Shown here in pieces: positions 46,824 through 54,883 of a stretch of DNA of 64,000 nt. How positions within the stretch are numbered: position 1 is the first letter of the stretch; each line of letters opens with the position of its first letter. Location: positions 1,922,001 through 1,986,000 of the forward strand of contig NZ_CP015596.1 of assembly GCF_001644575.1 (NCBI RefSeq), given 5' to 3'. The notes below the pieces were generated by a model. That model was not told the origin of the DNA and searched no databases. It was given only the letters and a program-made list of their open reading frames with translations. The position numbers were made by a program, and so were the translations under genes. Source of the DNA: Mycobacterium adipatum. Its GTDB lineage: Bacteria; Actinomycetota; Actinomycetes; Mycobacteriales; Mycobacteriaceae.

Positions 46824-47798
46824 ATGGTGGACAATTCGTACATGCCGATACATGTCGACACCGACAATTTCGTCCGAGCCGAGACCCACCGGATGTTTCG
46901 CGACAACCAGGCCGTGGCAGGTGGGATCGGCCGATTCGTGCACAACCGGGAACCGGCGAGTATCGACGCGCAGACCGTCATCCGACTCAACCGCGATACC
47001 CTCTACAGCTTCGCGGTGGTCGACCTGGTCGAACCGGTCCGACTGACCCTGCCGGAGGCCGGCGGTCGGTATCTGTCGGCGATGATCGTCAACGAGGACC
47101 ACTACATCAACCGGGTGCTGCACGAACCCGGCGAGCATGTGCTCACCGCCGACGACTACGGATCGCGGTACGCATTCATCGGGATCCGGATTCTGGTGGA
47201 TCCCAATGATCCTGGCGATGTGGCGGCGGTGGCGGTGCTGCAGGACGCGATCATGCTCACCGGTGGTGGCCATGACGATTTTGTGATGCCCGATTACGAT
47301 CTTGCCGGCATGGACGCGACCCGCGAGGCGTTGCTGCGGCTCGCGGCGGGACTGCGCAACTTCGACCGGACCTTCGGGACACGTGAGGAGGTCGATCCGG
47401 TGCGTCATCTCATCGGGTGCGCAGCCGGTTGGGGTGGGCTGCCGACGTCCGAGGCGGCCTATGTCGGTGTCGAACCGAACGTCGAGGTCGGGGACTACCA
47501 GATGTCCTTCCGCGATATCCCCGTCGATGCGTTCTGGTCGGTGTCGGTGTACAACAGCCTGGGGTTTTTCGAGCCGAATCCGCACGGCCTGTACTCGGTC
47601 AACAGCGTGACCGCGGAGCGCGATGAGGACGGCTCGGTCACTGTGCGATTCGTGCCGTCGATCGACGGTGACGTGCCGCCGAATGCCATTGTGACGCCCG
47701 ACGGTTGGAACTACCTCATCAGGCTGTACCGGCCTCGACCGGAAATTCTCGACGGCACCTGGGCGCCGCCTACGCTGACGGCGCGGAGTCCACGGTAA
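46824..47798 (+). CDS. DUF1254/DUF1214 family protein
   Basis: A 324-residue protein. NRDTLYSFAVVDLVEPVRLTLPEAGGRYLSAMIVNED is the DUF1254 core, and DAFWSVSVYNSLGFFEPNPHGLYSVNS with PDGWNYLIRLYRPRPEILDGTW is DUF1214. Proteins with this pair often lie near lipid-metabolism genes, but no activity is established. No signal peptide. The start may be 46824 or the ATG at 46842. It overlaps the next (opposite-strand) gene by 29 bp. Confidence 0.82.
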   Translation: MVDNSYMPIHVDTDNFVRAETHRMFRDNQAVAGGIGRFVHNREPASIDAQTVIRLNRDTLYSFAVVDLVEPVRLTLPEAGGRYLSAMIVNEDHYINRVLHEPGEHVLTADDYGSRYAFIGIRILVDPNDPGDVAAVAVLQDAIMLTGGGHDDFVMPDYDLAGMDATREALLRLAAGLRNFDRTFGTREEVDPVRHLIGCAAGWGGLPTSEAAYVGVEPNVEVGDYQMSFRDIPVDAFWSVSVYNSLGFFEPNPHGLYSVNSVTAERDEDGSVTVRFVPSIDGDVPPNAIVTPDGWNYLIRLYRPRPEILDGTWAPPTLTARSPR

Positions 47799-48480
47799 CG
47801 GCGATCTCGTCGGTCAACGAGCATCCCGGCGCCAGGGGCAGGCTGTCGCCGCTCCAGAACTTGCCAGGGTCGAAATAGTTCTCCCGCTTCTCGGTGCTCA
47901 GCAGCCCCATCTCCTCGTAGGTGATGGCCACGGTCTCGGCGCAGTACGCGGTCTCCAGGCCCTCGGAGCGCCGGCGCCGCTTGTCCCGCTCGGCCGATTC
48001 GCGGACCTTGCGGTGGATGATCGGCAGCCCACGGGTGAAATCGCTGACGATCGGCAGCCGTCCGCGCAGCCAGCGCCCCGTCAGCCGGGCCGTCGACGGG
48101 AACGCGGTGCCGTTCATCCGGGCCACCACCTTGAGCATCTGGTCCTCCTGCTCGCGGGTGGCCGGCGGGGTGAGCTGCCGCAGCCAGGCCTTCTGCCCGT
48201 ACTCGTGCACCCAGCGCTCCACCACCTCGCGGGCATCGTTGAGCTGCACCCCGCGGTGGTGGGTGCCGGTCCACAGGTCGAGCAACTTCTGGCCGAGTTC
48301 GGCGTGCCAGATCAGCGGTGGCAGGTCATCGATCGCGACCGTCATCCCGACATGGTTGACCGGTGCGTTCGTCAGCGCCTGGATCGCCCGGTCGGGCCCC
48401 GATCCACCACGGAACAACCAGATATCGCCGGTCCTGGTTTCCTCGAGCGCCCGTGACAGGGACACCGTGTTCGCGTTCAC
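47770..48480 (-). CDS. Permuted papain-fold (YiiX/NlpC-P60-like) protein
   Basis: A 236-residue protein. The order of motifs is reversed from standard NlpC/P60: TGDIWLFRGGSG, then ALTNAPVNHVGM (likely catalytic His), and later AYCAETVAITYEEMGLL (likely nucleophile Cys), as in circularly permuted members. A Cys at the far C-terminus (PGCSLTDE) also occurs. No signal peptide. It could hydrolyse amide or thioester bonds, but the substrate is unknown. It stands alone between the DUF1254 gene and a 56-residue gene. Confidence 0.65.
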   Translation of the reverse strand: MNANTVSLSRALEETRTGDIWLFRGGSGPDRAIQALTNAPVNHVGMTVAIDDLPPLIWHAELGQKLLDLWTGTHHRGVQLNDAREVVERWVHEYGQKAWLRQLTPPATREQEDQMLKVVARMNGTAFPSTARLTGRWLRGRLPIVSDFTRGLPIIHRKVRESAERDKRRRRSEGLETAYCAETVAITYEEMGLLSTEKRENYFDPGKFWSGDSLPLAPGCSLTDEIAVTVDSAPSA

Positions 48481-48507
48481 GACCGCAGCTTAGGCAGAAT
48501 CTCGGTC

Positions 48508-48678
48508 ATGAAGGGCATCTGGAAGTGGGTCGGACTGGCTGGTGTCGCGGGTGTGGTGGCCGGTGGGGCGCTGGTGGCACGCGATCAGCGCATCCGCAAC
48601 GCCTACACCCCCGACGATATCCGCGCCCGGTTGCACCGGCGTTTGGACGAGGCCAACGGGTCTACCACCCCTCGGTGA
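48508..48678 (+). CDS. Short single-pass membrane protein, 56 residues
   Basis: ATG 48508 to TGA 48678 encodes MKGIWKWVGLAGVAGVVAGG followed by ALVARDQRIRNAYTPDDIRARLHRRLDEAN. It has one N-terminal hydrophobic helix and a basic amphipathic cytoplasmic segment. It is a plausible real gene: it starts 27 bp from the divergent gene, its codons have high third-position GC, and its end overlaps the next convergent gene by 17 bp. No family recognised. Confidence 0.6.
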   Translation: MKGIWKWVGLAGVAGVVAGGALVARDQRIRNAYTPDDIRARLHRRLDEANGSTTPR

Positions 48679-51508
48679 GCACCCGGTCCAGGGTGTCGGC
48701 GTAGAAGTCCGCGCCCGCGAGGTCGATGCACAACGGCGGCTTGGTCTTCAGGATGTTCTGGTGCTCTCCGGTCGGCTGGATGATCACGCCGAGTTCCAGC
48801 ATGCGTTCGCAGATCGCCATGGTCTCCGCGCCGGCGGGTTCCAGGGTCGCCGGGTCTCGGATCATCTCGACACCCAGATACAGCCCCATCCCGTGCACGG
48901 TGCCCACGATCGGATGCTTGTCACGAAGGGCCAGTAACCGCGACTTCAGGTGCTCACCGACGTGTAACGCGTTGTCCTGCAGGCCCTCGTCACGCAGCAC
49001 ATCCAGCACGGTCAGCCCGATCGCACAGGACAGCGGGCTGCCGCCGGTGGAGGAGAAGAAGTAACCCTGCGAGCGGAACGCGTCGGCGATCGCGCGGGTG
49101 GTGATCACCGCGCCGAGTGGATAGCCGTTGCCGGTGGCCTTGGCCACCGAGACGATATCGGGCACCACCTGTTGCTGCGGAAAGCCCCAAAACCAGTGGC
49201 CCAGCCGTCCGTAACCCACCTGGACCTCGTCGGCGATCGCCACCCCGCCGGCGGCGCGCACCGCGGCGTACACCTGGTGCAGGTAGCCGTCGGGCAGCGC
49301 CATGCCACCGGCGTTGCCGTACACCGGTTCACAGATGAACGCCGCCGGTGGACGCCCCTGCGCGGTCATCGCCTCGATCTGGGCGACGGCGTCGGTGGCG
49401 TAGCGGTGCGCATCGTCACCGCGGTACTTGCCGCGGAAGCTGTTGGGCGACTCCACGGTGTGTACCCAGTCCGGTCGGGTGGCCAGCGCGTTCGGGTTGT
49501 CCGCCGTCGACGTGGACACCGCATCGGTGGCGTAGGTCCAACCGTGGTAGGCCTCGCGCACGGCGATCACATCGCGGCGCCCGGTCGCCGCGGTGGCCAG
49601 CCGGATCGCGAGATCGCTTGCCTCCGAGCCGGAATTGACCAGGAACACGGTGTCCAGCGGGTCCGGCAGGGTCGCGGCGATCCGCTCGCTGAACTCCACC
49701 ACCGCCGAGTAGTTGAACCGTGAGTTGGTGTTGAGCCGGCGAAGCTGCGCCGAGGCGGCATCCGCCACCCGAGGGTGGGCGTGTCCGAGCACGGTGACGT
49801 TGTTGACCATGTCGAGGTAGACCCGGCCCGCCGTGGACATCAGGTAGTGCCGGTGCCCGCGCTCGATCCGCGGGGGATGGCGGTAATAGCGTTCCTGCAC
49901 CTTCGCGAAGCTCTCATCGCGGCGGGCCAGCAGATCTCGCCCGTCATCGCGGGGGAGCGCGTCCAGACCGAGCACCGCTCGCGGATCGCAGGAGAGCGCC
50001 AGCCACCCCGGGGCGAGGTCGGCCGAGGTGAACTCCGGCGCTACGACGGCGCCGGCCGGGCGGACCGACAACCCGGCCCAGCGGCCGGCGCCGATCACGC
50101 CGAGGTGTTCACCGGCGCGCACATGGCCGGGGGCGGCGCTGGACTCCACCCCGCGCAGCGTCAGTTCGAAGTCCAGCCCGCGCAGCGTGAGCCGATCATC
50201 CGACCGGTCGGCCACCTCCCCGTCCCACGGGGCCAGCACCCGCGTCGTGGCGCGCGGCCACAGCCCTATACCGGTCTCGACGTTGGCCGGGGCGGTCTGG
50301 GACAACAGGGGAGCGCGGTTGAGTCGCGGCCGCCCGAATCGGGTGAGCACCAGCTCGGACCCGTCGTGGACGGCCGCCGCGGCGAGTTCGTCCTCATTGT
50401 CGAGGGTATCCGAGAGATCCAGCGTCACAACGGTTTCCGGATCCAGGCTGGAGATCAACCGATTCTCGATCTGCACCTGCGGCGCAGGGGCTGACAAGCC
50501 CAGTTCGGCGGTGATCAACGCCGACATCACCTCCATCGGTACGGAGGTGGCCTGGTCGAACATCCGCCACTCGTCATCGGACTGGTCGGTGATGTAGGCG
50601 TTGTCGGGGTCGAGTTCACCCTGCTGGGCGCCGCTGACGATGAGCACCGCAGTGCGCAGCACGAGCAGCGGCCACAACACCTTCGCCTCGGCGGGTTGCA
50701 GCGGACGCACCGCATGGAATGCCTTGACACCGGGCAGGATCGAGGTGGGTCCGTTGCCGGGGTGGCCGAGCACCGAAGACAGCGTCACGGCCAGTTCGGA
50801 CACCGCCCAACTGTCGGACAGGTCACCGAAGTCGATGATGCCGTCCGGCAGACCCGACGGGCCGGACACCACGTTGGCGTCCGTCAGATCCAGGTGTACC
50901 GCCTGGCGCGGTAGCGCATCGGCGTGCGGCGCGATCAGCGACCACGCCTGCCGGGTGGCGGCCAGGATCTCCTCGCGCCGGCGCGGCGCGTGCGCGATGA
51001 GCCGGGTGACGACCTGCTCGCCGTAACGCAGGTCCCATTGCAGGATGCGGTCCAGGCCGGGATGGCTGAAGCCGTCCAGGGCCCGGCTGACCCGGCCGGC
51101 GAGATCACCCATGGCGGCGACGGTCGGCGGGGTGAGATAGCCGCGCTCGGTGAGGGTTCCGCCGGCCAGGAACGGCAGCAGCCGGACACCCTGGGGTGCT
51201 TCACCGTCGCGCGTGGGCAACGGGGTGGCCACCCGCATGTCGGGATGGGTGCGGGCGATCAGCTCGGCCGCGGCGTCCTGGGCGGCGAGTTCGGTCTCGG
51301 TGAACGCCGGGTTGGCGATCTTGAGCACCGCGACCGGGTTCCCCTGCTCGGACACCAGGAAGTTGCAGTCCTGCTGGCTGCCAAGCGATGTCACCTCGCC
51401 GCGGGAGCCGTACCGGTCGGCCAGCAGTTCGGCGGCCTGGCTCTCGGTGATCTGGGCCGCCGGCAGCGCGGGCTGCACGAGAAAATTGAACCCCGCCACG
51501 GTGCTCAT
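48662..51508 (-). CDS. Kinase / M23-like / class III PLP-enzyme fusion
   Basis: A 948-residue three-part enzyme. Residues 25-330 are an APH/hydroxylysine-kinase-like phosphotransferase with HLDLTDANV (205-213) and IIDFGD (224-229). Residues 415-500 are a small beta domain (TRVLAPWDGEVADRSDD and GEHLGVIGAG) like M23/biotinyl-lipoyl folds. Residues 530-948 are a class III aminotransferase with VNSGSEASD, IADEVQVGYGR (Asp760) and the PLP lysine K790 in VAKATGNGYPLG. The pairing mirrors the eukaryotic hydroxylysine kinase and phospho-lyase, which act in sequence. A bifunctional phosphorylate-then-eliminate enzyme is the likely role. It overlaps the hydrolase gene by 4 bp. Confidence 0.88.
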   Translation of the reverse strand: MSTVAGFNFLVQPALPAAQITESQAAELLADRYGSRGEVTSLGSQQDCNFLVSEQGNPVAVLKIANPAFTETELAAQDAAAELIARTHPDMRVATPLPTRDGEAPQGVRLLPFLAGGTLTERGYLTPPTVAAMGDLAGRVSRALDGFSHPGLDRILQWDLRYGEQVVTRLIAHAPRRREEILAATRQAWSLIAPHADALPRQAVHLDLTDANVVSGPSGLPDGIIDFGDLSDSWAVSELAVTLSSVLGHPGNGPTSILPGVKAFHAVRPLQPAEAKVLWPLLVLRTAVLIVSGAQQGELDPDNAYITDQSDDEWRMFDQATSVPMEVMSALITAELGLSAPAPQVQIENRLISSLDPETVVTLDLSDTLDNEDELAAAAVHDGSELVLTRFGRPRLNRAPLLSQTAPANVETGIGLWPRATTRVLAPWDGEVADRSDDRLTLRGLDFELTLRGVESSAAPGHVRAGEHLGVIGAGRWAGLSVRPAGAVVAPEFTSADLAPGWLALSCDPRAVLGLDALPRDDGRDLLARRDESFAKVQERYYRHPPRIERGHRHYLMSTAGRVYLDMVNNVTVLGHAHPRVADAASAQLRRLNTNSRFNYSAVVEFSERIAATLPDPLDTVFLVNSGSEASDLAIRLATAATGRRDVIAVREAYHGWTYATDAVSTSTADNPNALATRPDWVHTVESPNSFRGKYRGDDAHRYATDAVAQIEAMTAQGRPPAAFICEPVYGNAGGMALPDGYLHQVYAAVRAAGGVAIADEVQVGYGRLGHWFWGFPQQQVVPDIVSVAKATGNGYPLGAVITTRAIADAFRSQGYFFSSTGGSPLSCAIGLTVLDVLRDEGLQDNALHVGEHLKSRLLALRDKHPIVGTVHGMGLYLGVEMIRDPATLEPAGAETMAICERMLELGVIIQPTGEHQNILKTKPPLCIDLAGADFYADTLDRVLTEGW

Positions 51509-52374
51509 TTCCCGACGAACCTGACGACGACATCGGTGAACGCGTCGTTGTCATCCCCGGCGGCGGTGTGGCCGGCCTCGGACAGCTCGACGAACTCGGC
51601 CGCGGGGACCTTGTCGAGGAAGTCCCGCACGCCCTCCTCGGAGACCACGTCGGACAACTTTCCGCGGATCAACAGGATCGGTATCGACAGGTTGGTGGCG
51701 GCCGCCTCCAGCTTGTCCACCCGGGCGAACGGATCATCGCTGGGTTTGGTGAGAAACGCCGGATCCCAGTGCCAGTACCAGCGACCGTCGCGTAGCCGCA
51801 GATTCTTCTTCAGGCCTTCGGTGCTGCGGGGTTTGGTGCGGTGCGGGAGATACGCAGCGATGGCATCGGCGGCCTGTTCCAGGGAGTCGAAGCCGTGGAT
51901 GTGGTTGAACATGAAATCCCGGATCCGGGCGCTGCCGTCCTTCTCGAAGCGCGGCACCACATCGACCAGGATCAGCTTGGTCACCAGGTCCGGGCCGGCC
52001 TCGTGGGCGGCCTGGATGCCGGTCAGCCCACCCATGCTGGCGCCGACCAGGGCCACCGGCCTGCCGATCTGGTAGAGCACCTGCAGGATGTCCTCGGCGA
52101 GCGTCTCGACGTCATAGCTGGCCGTCGGGGAGCGGTCGCTGTCGCCGTGGCCGCGACTGTCCAGGGCGACGACATGCATCCCACGGTCGGCCAGGATCTG
52201 TCCGGTGTTCTTCCAGGAATGCCGGTTCTGGCCGCCGCCGTGCAACATCAGCACGGTGGGTCCCGACGCCTCGGTCACGGTGTCGCGGTTCCACTCGTCG
52301 GCCACCAACGCCAGGTCGTCGACGCCGCGGAACGTCACCGTCTGGGGTGCGCTGTTTGCCATGGTCACGGACAT
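51505..52374 (-). CDS. Alpha/beta hydrolase coupled to the kinase/PLP enzyme
   Basis: A 289-residue alpha/beta-fold hydrolase. VLMLHGGGQNRHSW is the oxyanion loop. VALDSRGHGDSDRSP follows, the nucleophile Ser is in VALVGASMGGLTG, and the His is in FVELSEAGHTAAGD. Its stop overlaps the start of the kinase/PLP-enzyme gene (ATGA), so both proteins are co-translated and may serve one catabolic route. It is divergent from the TetR gene 88 bp away. Substrate unknown. Confidence 0.88.
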   Translation of the reverse strand: MSVTMANSAPQTVTFRGVDDLALVADEWNRDTVTEASGPTVLMLHGGGQNRHSWKNTGQILADRGMHVVALDSRGHGDSDRSPTASYDVETLAEDILQVLYQIGRPVALVGASMGGLTGIQAAHEAGPDLVTKLILVDVVPRFEKDGSARIRDFMFNHIHGFDSLEQAADAIAAYLPHRTKPRSTEGLKKNLRLRDGRWYWHWDPAFLTKPSDDPFARVDKLEAAATNLSIPILLIRGKLSDVVSEEGVRDFLDKVPAAEFVELSEAGHTAAGDDNDAFTDVVVRFVGK

Positions 52375-52462
52375 CCTCTCGCCAACCTGCGGCTCACGTT
52401 ACTGACCGCCCCGGCGAAACTGGTGTCGGGTCGGCGCTGGGGGGTCACTAGACTCAGGTGGC

Positions 52463-53077
52463 GTGCCGTCAGTGCCGTCCGCAGGGTCCAACGACGAGGA
52501 ACGTGACCGCATCGTCGAGGCCACCTTCGATTGCCTGTCCGAACCGCACGAGGGCCCGGTGCACGTCTCGGCCATCCTGGCGCGTGCGGAGGTCTCCAGC
52601 CGGGCGTTCTACCGGCACTTCGAGTCCAAGGACGAGCTGTTCCTGGCGATGCTCGAGCAGGTGACCGAGCGGCTGGCCGTGGTGCTCGACGAGATCGCCG
52701 GCGCACCGGCCCCGGATCCGCTGAATCAGCTGCGGGCCTGGCTTGATCAGATGTTCGCGCTGGCAACCGAGACCGACCTGCACCGCAACCTGGCCGTGCT
52801 GGACTGCGACGAGATGCGGTCGGCCAAGGGATACCGGGAGGCGCGCACACGGTCGCGGGCGCGCCGCGAGCGCTCGCTGGCAACCATTCTGCGATCCGGG
52901 CATGCCGACGGTTCGTTTCCGCTGGCCGAGCCGGAATCGGATGCCATCGCCATCGCGGCCCTGGTGAGCCGGGAGCTGACCTCGGCAAGGATTTTCGATC
53001 CCGCGGAGATTGCGCTGTCGCGCGCCCGGGTGGAGCGGTTCACGCTGCGTGCGCTGGGTGTCGCCGGCAAAGTGTGA
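52463..53077 (+). CDS. TetR family regulator ahead of the mce operon
   Basis: A 204-residue protein with HTH at about 14-60 (RDRIVEATFDCLSEPHEGPVHVSAILARAEVSSRAFYRHFESKDELFLAM) and a typical ligand domain (LLRAW-like LNQLRAWLDQMFALATET). It starts at GTG 52463. Lying between the divergent hydrolase gene and the mce operon on the plus strand, it is a candidate regulator of either. Ligand and operator unknown. The 186-bp spacer to yrbEA may include the promoter. Confidence 0.88.
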   Translation: MPSVPSAGSNDEERDRIVEATFDCLSEPHEGPVHVSAILARAEVSSRAFYRHFESKDELFLAMLEQVTERLAVVLDEIAGAPAPDPLNQLRAWLDQMFALATETDLHRNLAVLDCDEMRSAKGYREARTRSRARRERSLATILRSGHADGSFPLAEPESDAIAIAALVSRELTSARIFDPAEIALSRARVERFTLRALGVAGKV

Positions 53078-53222
53078 CGCACACTACTGCACGGTAACTT
53101 AGGTCGGCCAACCAGGTGGTCGGTGTTGTCGCTGTGAGAATCGTTATGTACGTTCTTCCGCATCCATAGCCGAGCCTGTGGTCATATCGTGTTCGAAGCG
53201 CGAGCACCTTGGAAGGGGCTAC

Positions 53223-53264
53223 ATGGGCAAGCGGATGTGGGACTGGGCGGGATCGGTCCGCTGA
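53223..53264 (+). CDS. 13-codon leader ORF coupled to yrbEA
   Basis: ATG 53223 follows GGAAGGGGCTAC, the strongest ribosome-binding site in the spacer, and encodes MGKRMWDWAGSVR before TGA at 53262-53264. The A of that stop is the first base of the yrbEA ATG (TGATG). yrbEA has no good site of its own, so ribosomes ending here probably reinitiate on yrbEA. Confidence 0.45.
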   Translation: MGKRMWDWAGSVR

Positions 53265-54043
53265 TGGCTGTGCAAGATGCCATTCCCAGTGTCGTGACGC
53301 GGCCGGTGCGCGCTTTCGGCGGGTTCTTCTCGATGACGCTGGACGTCTTCATCCTGATGTTCCGGCCGCCCTTCGCGTGGCGCGAGTACATCCTGCAGTC
53401 GTGGTTTGTGGCACGGGTGTCGTTGCTGCCCACGCTGATGCTGACCATCCCCTACACCGTGCTGTTGACCTTCACCTTCAACATCCTGCTGACCGAGTTC
53501 GGCGCCGCGGACTTCTCTGGGACCGGCGCCGCGTTGGGCACCGTCACCCAGATCGGGCCGATCGTCACCGTTTTGGTGATCGCCGGTGCGGGCGCCACCG
53601 CGATGTGCGCCGACCTGGGCGCCCGGACGATCCGCGAGGAACTCGACGCCCTGCGGGTGATGGGCGTGAATCCGATTCAGGCATTGGTCATCCCGCGGGT
53701 GCTCGCGGCCACGACGGTATCGCTGGCGCTGTCGGCCACCGTGGTGCTGGTCGGACTCACCGGCGCCTACCTGTTCTGCGTGTATGTCCAGCACGTCTCA
53801 CCGGGCGCGTTCGTCGCCGGCCTGACGCTGATCACCGGACCGGCCGATGTGATGGTCGCGTTGGTCAAGGCCGCGCTGTTCGGCCTGACCGCCGGCCTGA
53901 TCGCCTGCTACAAGGGGATCTCGGTGGGCGGCGGACCGGCCGGCGTGGGTAACGCCGTCAACGAGACCGTGGTGTTCACCTTCATGGCGCTGTTCGCGAT
54001 CAACGTGGTCGCGACCGCCGTCGGCGTGCGGGCGACGATGTGA
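53264..54043 (+). CDS. yrbEA: Mce-operon permease YrbEA
   Basis: A 259-residue MlaE-type permease. Five or six helices and the conserved stretches GPIVTVLVIAGAGATAMCADLGARTIREELDALRVMGVNP and LIACYKGISVGGGPAGVGNAVNETVV, which bind the ATPase and set the EQ-loop, are present. It forms the inner-membrane core of the Mce lipid importer with YrbEB. The ATG at 53264 gives MAVQDAIPSVVTRPVRAFGGFF, the usual 15-20 residues before GGFF. An upstream GTG at 53189 is in frame but less likely. Confidence 0.92.
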   Translation: MAVQDAIPSVVTRPVRAFGGFFSMTLDVFILMFRPPFAWREYILQSWFVARVSLLPTLMLTIPYTVLLTFTFNILLTEFGAADFSGTGAALGTVTQIGPIVTVLVIAGAGATAMCADLGARTIREELDALRVMGVNPIQALVIPRVLAATTVSLALSATVVLVGLTGAYLFCVYVQHVSPGAFVAGLTLITGPADVMVALVKAALFGLTAGLIACYKGISVGGGPAGVGNAVNETVVFTFMALFAINVVATAVGVRATM

Positions 54044-54882
54044 CCAGCGTGATGGGGTACCGCTTGAAGCGCGGCGTCGGCAACGTCGTCGACGGCTGGA
54101 ACCAGGTCGGTGTGCAGACTCAGTTCTTCGGGCGCACGCTCATCTCGATCGGTGACGTGTTCGTCCGGTACCCCAAGGAACTGATCCGGCTGATCGCCCA
54201 GATGGGCCTGGGCACCGGCGCTTTGGCCATCATCGGCGGCACCGTCGCCATCGTCGGCTTCCTGACCGTCAGTACCGGCGCGCTGGTGGCGGTGCAGGGT
54301 TACAACCAGTTCTCCGAGATCGGCGTAGAAGCGCTGACCGGTTTCGCCTCGGCGTTCTTCAACGTGCGTCTGATCGCACCGGCCACCACCGCGATCGCCT
54401 TGTCGGCGACCATCGGCGCCGGGGCCACCGCGCAACTGGGCGCCATGCGCATCAATGAGGAGATCGACGCCCTGGAGGTCATCGGTATCCGCAGCATCGC
54501 CTACCTGGCGTCCAGTCGCGTCATTGCCGGTGTCATCGTGGTCATTCCGCTCTACTGTGTGGGCGTGCTGATGTCGTTCTACGCGGCCAAGATCGGCACC
54601 ACCGTCATCTACGGGCAGTCCAGCGGTGTCTACGACCACTACTTCGACACGTTCCTCAACCCGATCGACCTCATCTGGTCGTTCGTCCAGTCCATCGCGA
54701 TGGCGATCGTCATCATGTTGGTGCACACCTATTACGGCTTCACCGCCAGCGGGGGACCCGCCGGGGTGGGCGAGGCCGTCGGCCGCGCGGTGCGCACCTC
54801 GCTGGTGATCTCCGCGTTCGTCGTGGTGATGATCTCCCTGGCGGTGTACGGGCAGTCCGGCAACTTCAATCTGGCCGGTTGA
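54040..54882 (+). CDS. yrbEB: Mce-operon permease YrbEB
   Basis: A 280-residue MlaE-type permease, paired with YrbEA and overlapping it by 4 bp (GTGA). Motifs are GYNQFSEIGVEALTGFASAFFNVRLIAP, ATIGAGATAQLGAMRINEEIDALEVIGIRSIAYLASSRV and HTYYGFTASGGPAGVGEAVGRAVRTS. It has six helices with cytoplasmic coupling segments. The pair should dock to the shared Mkl-type ATPase, which is not encoded here. Confidence 0.93.
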   Translation: MTSVMGYRLKRGVGNVVDGWNQVGVQTQFFGRTLISIGDVFVRYPKELIRLIAQMGLGTGALAIIGGTVAIVGFLTVSTGALVAVQGYNQFSEIGVEALTGFASAFFNVRLIAPATTAIALSATIGAGATAQLGAMRINEEIDALEVIGIRSIAYLASSRVIAGVIVVIPLYCVGVLMSFYAAKIGTTVIYGQSSGVYDHYFDTFLNPIDLIWSFVQSIAMAIVIMLVHTYYGFTASGGPAGVGEAVGRAVRTSLVISAFVVVMISLAVYGQSGNFNLAG

Positions 54883-54883
54883 C

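Noticed and set aside
53189..53264. Frameshift at the start of yrbEA
   Set aside because: The 13-codon ORF and the yrbEA ATG are joined by a normal TGATG junction, and the downstream start gives the usual YrbE N-terminal length.
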